Positions 33,276 to 42,348 of a DNA stretch of 64,000 bases are shown here, piece after piece. Both the position numbers and the translations under genes were made by a program. This DNA comes from JACVRW01 sp963734365 (GTDB lineage Bacteria > Actinomycetota > Thermoleophilia > Solirubrobacterales > Thermoleophilaceae): NCBI GenBank assembly GCA_963734365.1, contig CAVTGV010000003.1, positions 273,657 to 337,656 on the forward strand, read 5' to 3'. Within the stretch, counting starts at the first letter, position 1, and every line of letters begins with the position of its first letter. The notes below the pieces were generated by a model, which had not been told where the DNA came from, ran no database searches, and saw nothing but the letters and a program-made list of their open reading frames with translations.

Positions 33276-33734
33276 TCAGAGCCGGCAGCGCATGAACAGG
33301 TTGTTGCCCTCGAAGAGCTCGGCCCAGCTGTCGAAGCCGGCCGACCGGTAGAGCGCCAGCGCCGCCTCGTTCTTCTCGTTCACGTCGAGCTCTACGCGGG
33401 CGCAGCCACGCTCCCGTGCCCGCCCGAGAGCCGCCTCGAGCAGCGCCCGGCCGAGGCCCGTGCCGCGCGCCTCGTCGGCCACGTAGAGATCCTCGAGCAG
33501 GCAGTCGTCGGTGTCGTACCAGAGGCCGTAGCGGTAGCGCAGCTGCACCACGCCGGCGGGCGGATCGCCGCCCAGCAGGTACTCGGTGTTCGGATCGTCG
33601 AGGAGCCTTCGGACGCCGGCACGAAAGCGGTCGTCGCTTGGTTCGCTGCGCTCGGTCCAGTCGCGAAAGGCGACCATGAGGCGGGCCACCTCGTCGGCGT
33701 CGTCGGGCGTGGCCAGGCGAATGGGGACGGACAT
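33276..33734 (-). CDS. GNAT-family N-acetyltransferase
   Basis: 152 residues, full GNAT domain. Motif A is LLEDLYVADEARGTGLGRAL (acetyl-CoA pyrophosphate loop, ~80-99), followed by CARVELDVNEKNEAALALYR and AGFDSW at the end. The start ATG 33734 gives MSVPIRLATPDDADEVARLM, the normal family N-terminus. The substrate is unknown. It is convergent with the SDR and divergent from citrate synthase. Confidence 0.88.
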   Translation of the reverse strand: MSVPIRLATPDDADEVARLMVAFRDWTERSEPSDDRFRAGVRRLLDDPNTEYLLGGDPPAGVVQLRYRYGLWYDTDDCLLEDLYVADEARGTGLGRALLEAALGRARERGCARVELDVNEKNEAALALYRSAGFDSWAELFEGNNLFMRCRL

Positions 33735-33745
33735 CAGGAGGCAAG

Positions 33746-33751
33746 TATTCT
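33746..33751 (+). promoter_or_regulatory. -10 box TATTCT for citrate synthase
   Basis: TATTCT lies 35 nt before ATG 33787. Unlike most genes here this one has a leader and a strong ribosome site (AAGGAGG, 33775-33781). Confidence 0.5.
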
Positions 33752-33786
33752 CCGAAACGTCCTGCCGTCGCCCGAAGGAGGCTTCC

Positions 33787-34887
33787 ATGGCGCTCATCGA
33801 GGTCCCCTCGGGACTCGAGGGAGTGATCGCGTTCGACACCACGATCGCGGAGCCCGACAAGGAGGGCGGCGCGCTTCGCTACCGCGGTGTCGACATCGAG
33901 GACCTCGTCGGCAGGGTCCCGTTCGAGAAGGTCTGGGGGCTGCTCGTGGACGGCGAGTACGAGCCCGGCCTGCCGCCCGCCCAGCCTCATCCGCTCGCCG
34001 TCCGCACCGGTGATCCCCGGGTCGACCTCCAGGCCGCCCTGGCGATGCTCGCCCCCGAGTGGGGGTTGCGCCAGCTGATCGACATCTCCGACGAGCAGGC
34101 GCGCAACGACCTGGCCCGGGTCTCCGTGATGGCGCTCTCGTTCGTGGCCCAGTCCGCGCGCGGCGTGGGGCGCCCGCCGGTCTCCCAGGTCGAGATCGAC
34201 ACGGCCAGGTCGATCCCCGAGCGCTTCCTGCTCCGCTGGCGCGGGGAGGCCGACCCGCGCCACGTGAAGGCCATCGACGCCTATTGGATCTCCGCGGCCG
34301 AGCACGGCATGAACGCGTCGACCTTCACCGCCCGCGTCGTGGCCTCCACTGGCGCGGACGTCGCGGCGGCTCTCTCGGCCGCCGTCGGCGCTCTCTCCGG
34401 ACCCCTACACGGCGGAGCTCCGTCGCGCGTGCTGGCGATGCTGGACGGAGTGGAGGAGACCGGCGACGCCGAGCGCTGGGTCAAGGACGCGCTCGACCGG
34501 GGCGACCGGCTGATGGGCTTCGGCCACCGCGTCTATCGCGCGGAGGACCCGCGGGCGAGGGTGCTGCGCCGCACGGCGCGCGAGATCGGCGCCCCGCGCC
34601 TCGAGGTGGCGGAGGAGCTCGAGAAGGCGGCGCTCGCGGAGCTGAAGGCGCGCAAGCCCGACCGCGTGCTGGCCACGAACGTGGAGTTCTGGTCGGCGGT
34701 GGTGCTGGACTTCGCCGACGTGCCGCCGGCGCTGTTCACGCCGCTGTTCTCGTGCGCCCGCGTGGGCGGCTGGGCCGCCCACATCATGGAACAGAAGCGC
34801 GAGGGGCGACTGATTCGCCCGACCGCTCGCTACGTGGGGCCCGAGCCCCGGTCCGCGGATGCGGTGAATGGCGCAGGACCAGACTGA
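33787..34887 (+). CDS. Citrate synthase family protein
   Basis: 366 residues, the length of type II or methylcitrate-type synthases. It condenses acetyl- or propionyl-CoA with oxaloacetate. Catalytic residues fit AAEHGMNAS and GPLHGGAPSRVL (first His), MGFGHRVYRAEDPRARVL (second His) and VEFWSAVVLDFADVP (Asp). The N-terminus LEGVIAFDTTIAEPD, RYRGVDIEDLVG is typical. AAGGAGG sits 5 nt before ATG 33787. Its 3' end overlaps the MFS gene by 20 bp. Citrate and methylcitrate synthase cannot be told apart by eye. Confidence 0.92.
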   Translation: MALIEVPSGLEGVIAFDTTIAEPDKEGGALRYRGVDIEDLVGRVPFEKVWGLLVDGEYEPGLPPAQPHPLAVRTGDPRVDLQAALAMLAPEWGLRQLIDISDEQARNDLARVSVMALSFVAQSARGVGRPPVSQVEIDTARSIPERFLLRWRGEADPRHVKAIDAYWISAAEHGMNASTFTARVVASTGADVAAALSAAVGALSGPLHGGAPSRVLAMLDGVEETGDAERWVKDALDRGDRLMGFGHRVYRAEDPRARVLRRTAREIGAPRLEVAEELEKAALAELKARKPDRVLATNVEFWSAVVLDFADVPPALFTPLFSCARVGGWAAHIMEQKREGRLIRPTARYVGPEPRSADAVNGAGPD

Positions 34888-36523
34888 AGCTGGGCTTTCG
34901 GCCGCGCAAAAGCGGCTGGTGCTGGTTGCCGCGATCCTCGGCACCACGGTCGTCACGGTCGACTCGACCGTGGTCAACATCGCACTGCCGGCGATCGCCG
35001 ATGATCTGGGCGGGGGGCTGGCGGGCCAGCAGTGGACGTCGAACGCCTACCTCGTCACGCTCAGCTCGCTGCTCCTGATCGGCGGCTCGCTGGGCGACCT
35101 GTTCGGCGAGCGCCGCGTGTTCGCGCTGGGGGTGACGATGTTCGGCGTGACCTCCCTGTTCTGTGCCCTCGCGCCGACGATCGAGCTGCTCGTCATCGGC
35201 CGCGCGCTGCAGGGCGTCTCCGGCGCCCTGCTCACGCCGGCAGCACTCGCGGTGATCGTCGGGGCGTTCCCGCCGGAGGAGCGCGGCAAGGCGGTGGGCG
35301 CCTGGACGGCCTGGGGCGGAATCGGCACCGTGCTGGGACCGGTGGTGGGCGGCCAGCTCGTGGACGCGGCCTCGTGGCGCTGGATCTTCGCCATCAACGT
35401 CCCGATAGTGCTGGTCACGCTGTTGCTGGTGGAGCGCGCGGTGCCCGAGAGCCGCGAGCGCGACCCCGACGCCAAGGTCGACGTGGTGGGGGCCACACTC
35501 TGCGCGGTCGGACTGGCCGCCATGACCTTCGGGTTGATCGAGCAGCCGGTCCGCGGTTGGGGCGACCCCGCCGTGCTCGTAGCGCTGGTGGGTGGCGCGC
35601 TGCTGTTCGCGTCCTTCCTCGCCTGGGAGGCGCGCTCCTCGCACCCGATGCTGCCGCTGGGGCTGTTCAAGCGCCGCAACTTCGCCCTCGGGAACTTCGA
35701 GACCTTCTCGATGTACGGCGGCCTGGGCCTCCTGTTCTTCTTCCTGATCCTGTTCCTTCAGCAGGTGGCGGGCTACAACGCGCTCGAGGCCGGCTCGGCC
35801 AGCATTCCGGTGACGATCGTGATGTTCCTGCTCTCCATGCGCTTCGGCGCGCTGGCCGACAAGTACGGACCGCGCTTCTTCATGGGGGTTGGACCGCTGG
35901 TGGCGGCCGTCGGGCTGGCCTGGTTCCTGCGCCTCGACGCCGACGTGGACTACCTCACCGACCTGCTCCCCGGCCTGCTGGTGTTCGCGCTCGGGTTGTC
36001 GATGACGGTGGCCCCGCTGACCGCCACGGTGCTGGCCGACGCCGACGAGCGCAACGCCGGCATCGCGTCCGGGGTCAACAACGCGATCGCGAGGGTGGCG
36101 AGCCTGGTGGCCATCGCCGCGGTGGGCGCGGTGGTGGCCGCGGCCTTCGGCTCCGCGCTCCGGGAGGAGCTCGGCAGCCGTGTGGACCGCCCCGACGTGG
36201 CGGCCGCCGTGAAGGACGCCGAGACGCAGCCGCTCGCCGACGTCCCGGTGCCCGGTGCGCCGCCGCTCGTGCGGCGCGAGGTGTCGGCGGCGGCCGAGAA
36301 CGCATCGGTGGACGCATTCCACATCGGGATCGGCATCGCCACCGCGCTGGTGGCGCTCGGGGGGATGCTGGGCCTGCTCGGAATCGTCAACCCGCGCCGC
36401 CGGGTGGAGGCGAGGGAGTGTCCCGGCGGCCAGTTCGTGGGCGCCACGGAGGAGGGCTCCCGGCAGTCGCCGTGCGACTGGCATCCCGGCGACCTCGAGC
36501 GCGTGGAACCCTCGCGCGCCTGA
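34868..36523 (+). CDS. MFS drug-efflux transporter, DHA2 (14-TM) family
   Basis: 551 residues, about 14 TM helices. Motif D1 VDSTVVNIALPAI (~32-44) is the DHA2 hallmark. Motif A is GSLGDLFGERRVF (~69-81) and motif C appears in GGIGTVLGPVVGGQLVD. An extracytoplasmic loop (~430-475: DRPDVAAAVKDAETQPL) precedes the last TM. EmrB/QacA-type proteins export lipophilic drugs by proton antiport. The gene overlaps citrate synthase by 20 bp, so it is translated as part of that unit although functionally unrelated. Confidence 0.92.
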   Translation: MAQDQTEAGLSAAQKRLVLVAAILGTTVVTVDSTVVNIALPAIADDLGGGLAGQQWTSNAYLVTLSSLLLIGGSLGDLFGERRVFALGVTMFGVTSLFCALAPTIELLVIGRALQGVSGALLTPAALAVIVGAFPPEERGKAVGAWTAWGGIGTVLGPVVGGQLVDAASWRWIFAINVPIVLVTLLLVERAVPESRERDPDAKVDVVGATLCAVGLAAMTFGLIEQPVRGWGDPAVLVALVGGALLFASFLAWEARSSHPMLPLGLFKRRNFALGNFETFSMYGGLGLLFFFLILFLQQVAGYNALEAGSASIPVTIVMFLLSMRFGALADKYGPRFFMGVGPLVAAVGLAWFLRLDADVDYLTDLLPGLLVFALGLSMTVAPLTATVLADADERNAGIASGVNNAIARVASLVAIAAVGAVVAAAFGSALREELGSRVDRPDVAAAVKDAETQPLADVPVPGAPPLVRREVSAAAENASVDAFHIGIGIATALVALGGMLGLLGIVNPRRRVEARECPGGQFVGATEEGSRQSPCDWHPGDLERVEPSRA

Positions 36524-36528
36524 GCGGT

Positions 36529-36534
36529 TAGAGT
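36529..36534 (+). promoter_or_regulatory. -10 box TAGAGT for the BBE oxidase gene
   Basis: TAGAGT ends 6 nt before GTG 36541; a leaderless transcript is predicted. Confidence 0.5.
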
Positions 36535-36540
36535 CTCGCC

Positions 36541-38052
36541 GTGGCCGGTCTCGATCGCCGCGAGTTCCTCACCGGTGCGGCCGGAGGCGCGTTCGTGCTG
36601 GCGCTGCCCGGACAGGGTCTGGCCGATGTCCTGGCCGAATCCTCCTCGCTCTCCCCGAAGGCGGCCCGGGCGCTTCGATCGGCGGTCAAGGGCAAGGTGT
36701 TCCTGCCGCGCAAGCCGGGCTACAACAAGGCCCGCCTCGTCTACAACCTGCGCTACAACGGAGCCCGCCCCGACGCGGTCGTCCAACCGGTGTCGACCCA
36801 GGACGTGGCCGCTGTGGTCAAGTGGGCCAACCGCTTCGACGTGAACCTGGTGGCACGCTCCGGCGGTCACAGCTACGCCGGCTACTCGACCACCGGCAAC
36901 GGCGTGGTGGTCGACCTCTCCCGGATGAACCGCGTGCGTGTGTCGGGCGGGCGCGCGACGATCGGTGCCGGGGCCCAGCTGATCAACATGTACTCCTCGC
37001 TCGCGCGGCGCGGGCTCACGGTCCCGGGCGGCTCCTGCCCGTCGGTGGGCGTTGCCGGACTCGCGCTCGGCGGGGGCCACGGCCTCGCCGGCCGTCGCTG
37101 GGGTCTCATGACGGACAACCTGCGTGCGCTCACGATCGTCACCGCGGACGGCCGCATCCGCCAGGTGGACGCCGACTCGAACGAGGACCTGTTCTGGGCT
37201 TCCCAGGGCGGTGGCGGGGGCAACTTCGGGATCGCCACCAGCCTCACCCTCCAGACCCACCGTGTGCGCAGCGCGTCCTGGTTCTTCATCTCCTTCCCCT
37301 GGTCTCAGGCGAGCGCGGTGCTTGCCGCGTGGCAGCGCTTCGCGCCTCATGCCCCGGCCACCCTGACCTCGATCTGCTCGCTGGGCACCGGCTCGGGCTC
37401 GCCGCAGGTCACCGCGCTGGGCCAGTACTTCGGCTCCCCGGCCAAGCTGCGCAGCCTGATCAGGCCGCTGGCGCGGATAAGCGGCGCGCGCGTGAGCGTG
37501 GGCAGAGCCGGCTACCTGCCGCTGATGCTGCGCTGGGCGGGCTGCGTGGACCGGAGCTTCCGGGGCTGCCACACGGTCGGCACCTTCCCGGGCGCGCAGC
37601 TTCCGCGCGCCAGCTTCTACGCCAAGTCGCAGTACTTCGACGAGCCGCTCTCCGCCCGGGCGCGGGCGACGATGGTGAACTGGATCGAGCGCCGCCAGCG
37701 CTCCGGCCGCGGATCGGGCGCGCTGCTCCTGGACGCCTACGGCGGCGCCTACAACCGGCCGGCCGCCGACGCCACCGCGTTCGTGCACCGCGACATGTTG
37801 TTCTCGCTGCAGTACGGCGCCTACTTCAGCGGGGGAGGCGGCCAGGCCGCCAACTCGTGGATCAACGGCGCGTGGCGCGCCCTGCGGCCGTTCGCCTCCG
37901 GGCAGGCCTACCAGAACTACATCGACCCGCAGCTCGCGGGCTGGCAGCGCGCCTACTACGCCGGCAACCTGCCCCGCCTGCGCCAGATCAAGAAGGAGGT
38001 CGACCCCGACTTCCGCTTCCGCTTCAAGCAGGCGATCCCGCCGGCCCCGTAG
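36541..38052 (+). CDS. Tat-exported FAD-linked oxidase (berberine bridge enzyme-like)
   Basis: 503 residues. A Tat signal (DRREFLTGAAGGAFVLALPG) starts the protein, so it is folded before export. The FAD domain (~75-250) has LVARSGGHSYAGYS and TVPGGSCPSVGVAGLALGGG: the His and Cys at these positions are those that bind FAD at two points in BBE-like oxidases. The C-terminal BBE segment ends with QAYQNYIDPQLAG and GNLPRLRQIKKEVDP. It probably oxidises sugars or secondary metabolites with O2 outside the membrane. GTG 36541 follows TAGAGT. Confidence 0.92.
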   Translation: MAGLDRREFLTGAAGGAFVLALPGQGLADVLAESSSLSPKAARALRSAVKGKVFLPRKPGYNKARLVYNLRYNGARPDAVVQPVSTQDVAAVVKWANRFDVNLVARSGGHSYAGYSTTGNGVVVDLSRMNRVRVSGGRATIGAGAQLINMYSSLARRGLTVPGGSCPSVGVAGLALGGGHGLAGRRWGLMTDNLRALTIVTADGRIRQVDADSNEDLFWASQGGGGGNFGIATSLTLQTHRVRSASWFFISFPWSQASAVLAAWQRFAPHAPATLTSICSLGTGSGSPQVTALGQYFGSPAKLRSLIRPLARISGARVSVGRAGYLPLMLRWAGCVDRSFRGCHTVGTFPGAQLPRASFYAKSQYFDEPLSARARATMVNWIERRQRSGRGSGALLLDAYGGAYNRPAADATAFVHRDMLFSLQYGAYFSGGGGQAANSWINGAWRALRPFASGQAYQNYIDPQLAGWQRAYYAGNLPRLRQIKKEVDPDFRFRFKQAIPPAP

Positions 38053-38071
38053 CGCCTGCCACCATCGGGCG

Positions 38072-39298
38072 GTGGACCGTGACTCGCTCAGGCAGCTGCG
38101 CGCGCAGCCCGGCTATCTGCGCTTCGTGTCGGCGGCGACGCTCGCCCGAGTGTCGGACGAGATGTTCTCCGTCGGCGTGGTGCTGCTCGTGCTCGATCGC
38201 ACCGGCAGCGCCACCCTGGCCGGCGCCACCGTCGCCGCGATAACCCTGCCCAGCCTCGTGACCGGGCCACTCCTGGGCGCATGGCTCGACCTCACCGGCC
38301 GGCGCCGCTTCCTCATGGTCGCCGACCAGCTGCTGATCACCTCGGTGCTGCTGGCGGTGGTGCTCATGGTGGGCAACGCACCGGACTGGAGCATCCCGCT
38401 CGTGGTGATGGTGGCCGGACTCACCTATCCGCTGTCCTTCGGCGGCTTCACCAGCCTCATCCCGGCGATCGTGCCCGATGAGCTGCTGCCGCCGGCCAAC
38501 GCGCTCGAGACCAGCAGCTTCAACTCGGCCCTCGTGATCGGCCCCGCGCTGGCGGGCACGCTGTCCGCCGCGCTCGGCCCCGCTACGCCCCTGTTGGTGG
38601 AGGCGGCCCTCGCGCTCTGCGCCCTGGCTCTGATCGTGCGCATTCCCGGCCTCGACAGCGGCCCGCGGCACCGGGGAGGGAAGTCCCTCTTCGGCGTGGC
38701 CGCGGATGGTCTGCGCCAAATCGCGTCGGTTCCGGAGCTCCGCGGCATCACCGTGGCCGCCGCGCTCGGCCTCGGCGGGCTGGGCCTGATGACCGTCGCC
38801 TTCCCGCTCTTCGCCGTGGAGCACCTGCACGTGGAGCGCAGCGCGGCCGGCTACATGTGGGCCGCCTTCGCAGTGGGCTCCACGATCGGCGCCCTCAGCC
38901 TCGTGCGGATCCAGCGTCGCTTTGCCTCGGAGCGAATCGTGCTGGCCGGCTACGCGATCTTCGGCTCGCTCATGCTGCTCTGGCCGCTGGCCGGCTCGCT
39001 CGAGACTCTGCTGCTGCTGATCGCGCTGGCCTCGCTCGTCGACGGCCCGGCGCTGGCGGCTCAGTTCGCGGTGCGCCAGCAGGTGGTGCCGCCCTCGCTC
39101 TACGGCCAGGTGTTCACCACGGCCGCGGGCCTCAAGGTGGGCTCGTTCGCGATGGGAGCGGCGTTGGCCGGACCGGTCGCCACCGGCCTCGGCTCGGCCG
39201 AGGCGATGGTGGTGGCGGCGTGCGCCCAGATACTCGCGGCGCTGGTTGGCGTGCTCCTGATGCGGCTGCCGGGCCGGGCGGTGGTGGCGGAGGCCTAG
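38072..39298 (+). CDS. MFS transporter (12 TM)
   Basis: 408 residues with about 12 hydrophobic segments. Motif A-like GAWLDLTGRRRFLMVAD (~68-84) lies between TM2 and TM3, and LVRIQRRFASERIVLAGY is the equivalent in the second half. The N-terminal YLRFVSAATLARVSDEMFSV resembles MFS exporters of the DHA3/enterobactin type. The substrate is unknown. It starts 20 bp after the BBE oxidase stop, so the two may be co-transcribed and it might export or import the oxidase's product. Confidence 0.85.
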   Translation: MDRDSLRQLRAQPGYLRFVSAATLARVSDEMFSVGVVLLVLDRTGSATLAGATVAAITLPSLVTGPLLGAWLDLTGRRRFLMVADQLLITSVLLAVVLMVGNAPDWSIPLVVMVAGLTYPLSFGGFTSLIPAIVPDELLPPANALETSSFNSALVIGPALAGTLSAALGPATPLLVEAALALCALALIVRIPGLDSGPRHRGGKSLFGVAADGLRQIASVPELRGITVAAALGLGGLGLMTVAFPLFAVEHLHVERSAAGYMWAAFAVGSTIGALSLVRIQRRFASERIVLAGYAIFGSLMLLWPLAGSLETLLLLIALASLVDGPALAAQFAVRQQVVPPSLYGQVFTTAAGLKVGSFAMGAALAGPVATGLGSAEAMVVAACAQILAALVGVLLMRLPGRAVVAEA

Positions 39299-39391
39299 GG
39301 GCGCGTGGCGCGCTCCGCTCAGACCTGCGTGGCTTCCATCAGTGGTCCGTCTGTCGCGCAGGCCCGAGCGGGACGCAGCGGCGCAGCGGCG

Positions 39392-40048
39392 TCAGGACCG
39401 CGGACGCCGTCGCCGCCGTCGCCCCGCCGCGCTCTGCGGCTCGACCTCCGTGGTGGGTGGCAACTGCTGCGTCGCGTCCTCGGCCTCGTCCTCGGCGTCC
39501 TCCTCCTCGGGCGCGAGGTGCAGCTGCTCGCCCGGCTCGGGCCGGTAGGGCTCGAACTCAGGGGGCGGCAGCGGCTCGGTCTCGGCCTCGCCGCCGGTGG
39601 CTCCCGTCGCTGCGGGCGCCGCTCGGGACCGCCGCCGCCGCTCGCGCCGCGGCGTCGGCCCGGCCGGCTCCGCGGCCGGCAGGTCGTCCGGCGGGCGCTT
39701 GGCCCGCTCACGCGCGCCGGCGAGGAAGAGCAGGGCCGCGCAGGCGAGTGCCAGCAGGTTCTGGCCGAGGGAGCGATCGAAGAGCCGGACGACGATCAGC
39801 GCGCCCGCCCAGATGCCCGCCCCGGCGATGATGGTGCCGTCGCCGAAGGGGAGGTGAAACTGCCTGCCCTCCCCGCGGGCGAAGAGCAACGCCAGGACCG
39901 CAAAGGCGAGCAGCACCTCGGCGGCCTCGACGAACGAGAACGGGCCGAAGGTGCTCACCACCAGGAGCAGCGCCGCCACTGCGGCGACCCTCTGCTCGAA
40001 GTTCAGCGCCCGGAAGGCCTGAAGCGCGCGCCGCGGCAGGTCAGCCAT
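39392..40048 (-). CDS. Membrane protein with long charged C-terminal tail
   Basis: 218 residues. Three to four TM helices lie in the first ~125 (RVAAVAALLLVVSTFGPFSF, VLLAFAVLALLF, GTIIAGAGIWAGALIVVRLF, LLALACAALLFLAG). The tail alternates basic (RRERRRRSR) and acidic (EEEDAEDEAEDA) blocks and ends in RRRRRRRPRS. The tail looks disordered. No family is recognised. ATG 40048 gives a plausible cytoplasmic N-terminus (ADLPRRALQAFRALNFEQR). Confidence 0.6.
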   Translation of the reverse strand: MADLPRRALQAFRALNFEQRVAAVAALLLVVSTFGPFSFVEAAEVLLAFAVLALLFARGEGRQFHLPFGDGTIIAGAGIWAGALIVVRLFDRSLGQNLLALACAALLFLAGARERAKRPPDDLPAAEPAGPTPRRERRRRSRAAPAATGATGGEAETEPLPPPEFEPYRPEPGEQLHLAPEEEDAEDEAEDATQQLPPTTEVEPQSAAGRRRRRRPRS

Positions 40049-40095
40049 CAGAGCCTGTCTCGGAGCGGGCGGGGTTCGACCTGGGCCCGCGCCGC

Positions 40096-40551
40096 TCACA
40101 CCGCCGCGCGAGACCCTTCGCGGATGCGGCGCTCGAGCAGCTCCGCGTCGGCCTCGGGCACCGTCCGGAGCTGGCCCTGGAAGGCCAGCTGCCAGTGCTC
40201 GAGGGGCCACTTCCGGACGTGCTCCAGCTCGGGCGCGAGCTCCACCGCGGGCACGAACTGATCCTCATCCAGCACGATCTCCGGCTCGGTGGCAAAGCGC
40301 CACGGATAGGCATCCACCTTGCCCGGCTTGCCCGGCCAGATCTTCTCGCGGTCCTCGTACATCTCGCTCGTGACCCGGACGATCCCGCCGAAGGCCTGCA
40401 GGCCGGTGACGTAGAACACGATCCGGTCCCCGGGGGCGATCTGCTCGGCCATGCCGCGGCGCCCCTCCTTGGCCCCGATCACGGCGAAGCCGTGCTCGCG
40501 AGTGGCGCGGAAGTTGTCGAGCGAGCCGGTGAGAACCCAGGTCTTGGCCAC
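40096..40551 (-). CDS. EVE-domain protein
   Basis: 151 residues, a whole EVE (PUA-like) domain: KTWVLTGSLDNFRATREHGF at the start, IAPGDRIVFYVTGLQAFGGI in the middle and YPWRFATEPEIVLDEDQFV later. EVE domains read modified bases in DNA or RNA and occur in restriction and RNA-related proteins. GTG 40551 is chosen over ATG 40599 because the TACTCT -10 box lies exactly 7 nt before it. It is divergent from the small gene at 40598. Confidence 0.83.
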   Translation of the reverse strand: MAKTWVLTGSLDNFRATREHGFAVIGAKEGRRGMAEQIAPGDRIVFYVTGLQAFGGIVRVTSEMYEDREKIWPGKPGKVDAYPWRFATEPEIVLDEDQFVPAVELAPELEHVRKWPLEHWQLAFQGQLRTVPEADAELLERRIREGSRAAV

Positions 40552-40558
40552 GGACCGA

Positions 40559-40564
40559 AGAGTA
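40559..40564 (-). promoter_or_regulatory. -10 box TACTCT for the EVE gene
   Basis: TACTCT on the minus strand ends 7 nt before GTG 40551 and decides that start over an ATG further upstream. Confidence 0.48.
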
Positions 40565-40581
40565 ATGGCGTCGTCCCCTTG

Positions 40582-40587
40582 TACTGT
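40582..40587 (+). promoter_or_regulatory. -10 box TACTGT before the gene at 40598
   Basis: TACTGT ends 10 nt before ATG 40598, facing away from the EVE promoter. Confidence 0.42.
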
Positions 40588-40597
40588 GTTGCACCTC

Positions 40598-40816
40598 ATG
40601 AGCGAGCCCGATCCCGACCTGATCGCCCCGGACGAGACCGCCTACCGGCTGGATCTCACCGCGGCGCAGCTGAAGATCACCTGGACTGCGCTGAAGTCGT
40701 TCCTCGACGACTTCGGCCACGACGAGCACGACGTACAGCGGCTGACCCGCGAGGTGCTGGACAAGCTGCCCGACGAGCACGCCATTCGCTCCATCGACAT
40801 CCGCCGAGGCCGGTAG
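40598..40816 (+). CDS. Small helical protein, unknown
   Basis: 72 residues, acidic. Predicted mostly helical: YRLDLTAAQLKITWTALKSF then DDFGHDEHDVQRLTREVLDK. There are no Cys and no TM helix. The N-terminus is acidic and disordered (EPDPDLIAPDE). ATG 40598 follows a -10 box. The sulfatase-fold gene begins 8 bp after its stop and is likely co-transcribed. No family is recognised. Confidence 0.55.
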   Translation: MSEPDPDLIAPDETAYRLDLTAAQLKITWTALKSFLDDFGHDEHDVQRLTREVLDKLPDEHAIRSIDIRRGR

Positions 40817-40824
40817 CCGAACAC

Positions 40825-42348
40825 GTGTCGCGAGATTTCACCCGACGCGACCTGATTCGCGCCGGCGGCGCCGGTGCGGCCGGGCTGAGCCTGCTGGGCG
40901 CCGCCGCCTGCGCGGGCGACGACGAGAAGTCGGGCGCCGAGGCGCGCACCACCGCGGCGCCGCCGCCCAACCCGATGAACGTGGTCGTGGTGGTGATGGA
41001 CAGCCTGCGCGTGGACCACATCTACGGCCCGCGGGCCCGCACCGAGTCGTGGAACAAGGCGCTCACGCAGGGCCTTCACTTCGTGAACGCCTACCCCGAG
41101 GGGATGCCCACCATCCCGGCGCGGCGGGCGATCATGGAGGGCAAGCGCACGTTCCCGTTCCGCGGCTGGAAGCCGCGCTGGGACGACCTGCCGCCGCAGC
41201 CGGGCTGGGAGCCGGTCGGGCTCCACGGAGAGATGTGGACGCAGGTGCTCCAGCGCAACGGCTGGACCACCGGCTACGTGACCGACAACCCCCACATCCT
41301 GCTGCCCGTGCACAAGCGCTTCCGCGCGAAGTTCGATCGCGTGGAGCTGGTGGACGGGCAGGTGCCGGTGCGGCGCAAGCCCAAGCGCCGGGCCACACAG
41401 CGCGAGATCGACCGCCATCTGCCGCCGTCGATGCGCGACGGCCGCGCCGAGCCGCGCATGGCCGCCTACCTCGCGATCAACCCGCGCCACCGCCCCGAGG
41501 AGGACTACAACGCGGCGAAGGTCTTTCGCGAGGGGATGGGCTGGATCGAGTGGGCGCGGGCCAAGCAGCCGTTCGCCCTGGTGATCGACTCCTTCGACGC
41601 CCACGAGCCGTGGGACGCGCCACGCCGTCTCATCGACCTCTATGGACCGCCGCGCACGGACGGCGTGGAGCCCATCCAGCCGTTTCCCACGCCGGCGGGC
41701 GAATGGCGCCAGCTCGAGCTCTCGAAGGGTCTTCTGCGCCGCATGCGCCAGCTCTACGCCGCCGAGGTGACGATGGTGGACGTCTGGCTCGGGCGCTTCC
41801 TCGACAAGCTGGCCAACCTGGGCCTCGAGGAGAACACGCTGCTGGTGCTCGTGTCCGACCACGGCGTGCTGCTGGGCGAGTACGGCTGGGTAGGCAAGCG
41901 CTACTCGGAGATGCACCAGGCCCTGACCCACGTGCCGATGATGATCCGCCACCCCTCCGGCAAGGCCAAGGGTCAGGCGAGCAACTACTACGCCTCCACG
42001 CACGACATCGGCCCCACCGTGCTGTCGATGCTGGGCATCGACAAGGCCAAGGGCATGAACGGGGTCGACCTGTCACCGCTCCTCGACGGCAAGGCGCCGA
42101 GCAAGAAGCGGGGCTACCGGACGGCGTCCTATAACACCTACGTGAGCGCCGGCGACGACCGTTGGCTGCTCATCTCCGGCAACCGCCGCGAGGAGCTGCG
42201 CCTCTACGACCGCAAGTCCGACCGCGGCGAGCTCCGCAACATCGCCCGCACGAACCCCAAGCAGGTGCGCAGGATGTGGAGCCTGATCCTGCGCGACGCC
42301 GGGCCCAAGGGTCTGCCGCGCTTCTCGAGCGCGGGTGGCGGCGGCTAG
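40825..42348 (+). CDS. Sulfatase-fold (alkaline phosphatase superfamily) exported protein
   Basis: 507 residues. The N-terminus has a Tat-like motif (TRRDLIRAGG) and a Cys after AAA (~29), so it is probably a Tat-exported lipoprotein. The catalytic domain has VVVVVMDSLRVDH (metal Asp ~59) and LLVLVSDHGVLLGEYGWVGK (metal Asp-His). The nucleophile motif C/S-x-P-x-R reads T-I-P-A-R at 96-100, with Thr instead of the Cys or Ser that becomes formylglycine. Thr is the nucleophile in phosphoglycerol and phosphoethanolamine transferases, so transferase or phosphodiesterase activity is more likely than sulfate hydrolysis. GTG 40825 gives the Tat signal. Confidence 0.82.
   Translation: MSRDFTRRDLIRAGGAGAAGLSLLGAAACAGDDEKSGAEARTTAAPPPNPMNVVVVVMDSLRVDHIYGPRARTESWNKALTQGLHFVNAYPEGMPTIPARRAIMEGKRTFPFRGWKPRWDDLPPQPGWEPVGLHGEMWTQVLQRNGWTTGYVTDNPHILLPVHKRFRAKFDRVELVDGQVPVRRKPKRRATQREIDRHLPPSMRDGRAEPRMAAYLAINPRHRPEEDYNAAKVFREGMGWIEWARAKQPFALVIDSFDAHEPWDAPRRLIDLYGPPRTDGVEPIQPFPTPAGEWRQLELSKGLLRRMRQLYAAEVTMVDVWLGRFLDKLANLGLEENTLLVLVSDHGVLLGEYGWVGKRYSEMHQALTHVPMMIRHPSGKAKGQASNYYASTHDIGPTVLSMLGIDKAKGMNGVDLSPLLDGKAPSKKRGYRTASYNTYVSAGDDRWLLISGNRREELRLYDRKSDRGELRNIARTNPKQVRRMWSLILRDAGPKGLPRFSSAGGGG

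Noticed and set aside
40552..40599. ATG 40599 as start of the EVE gene
   Set aside because: It is upstream of the TACTCT -10 box; GTG 40551 is 7 nt after that box and begins the domain.
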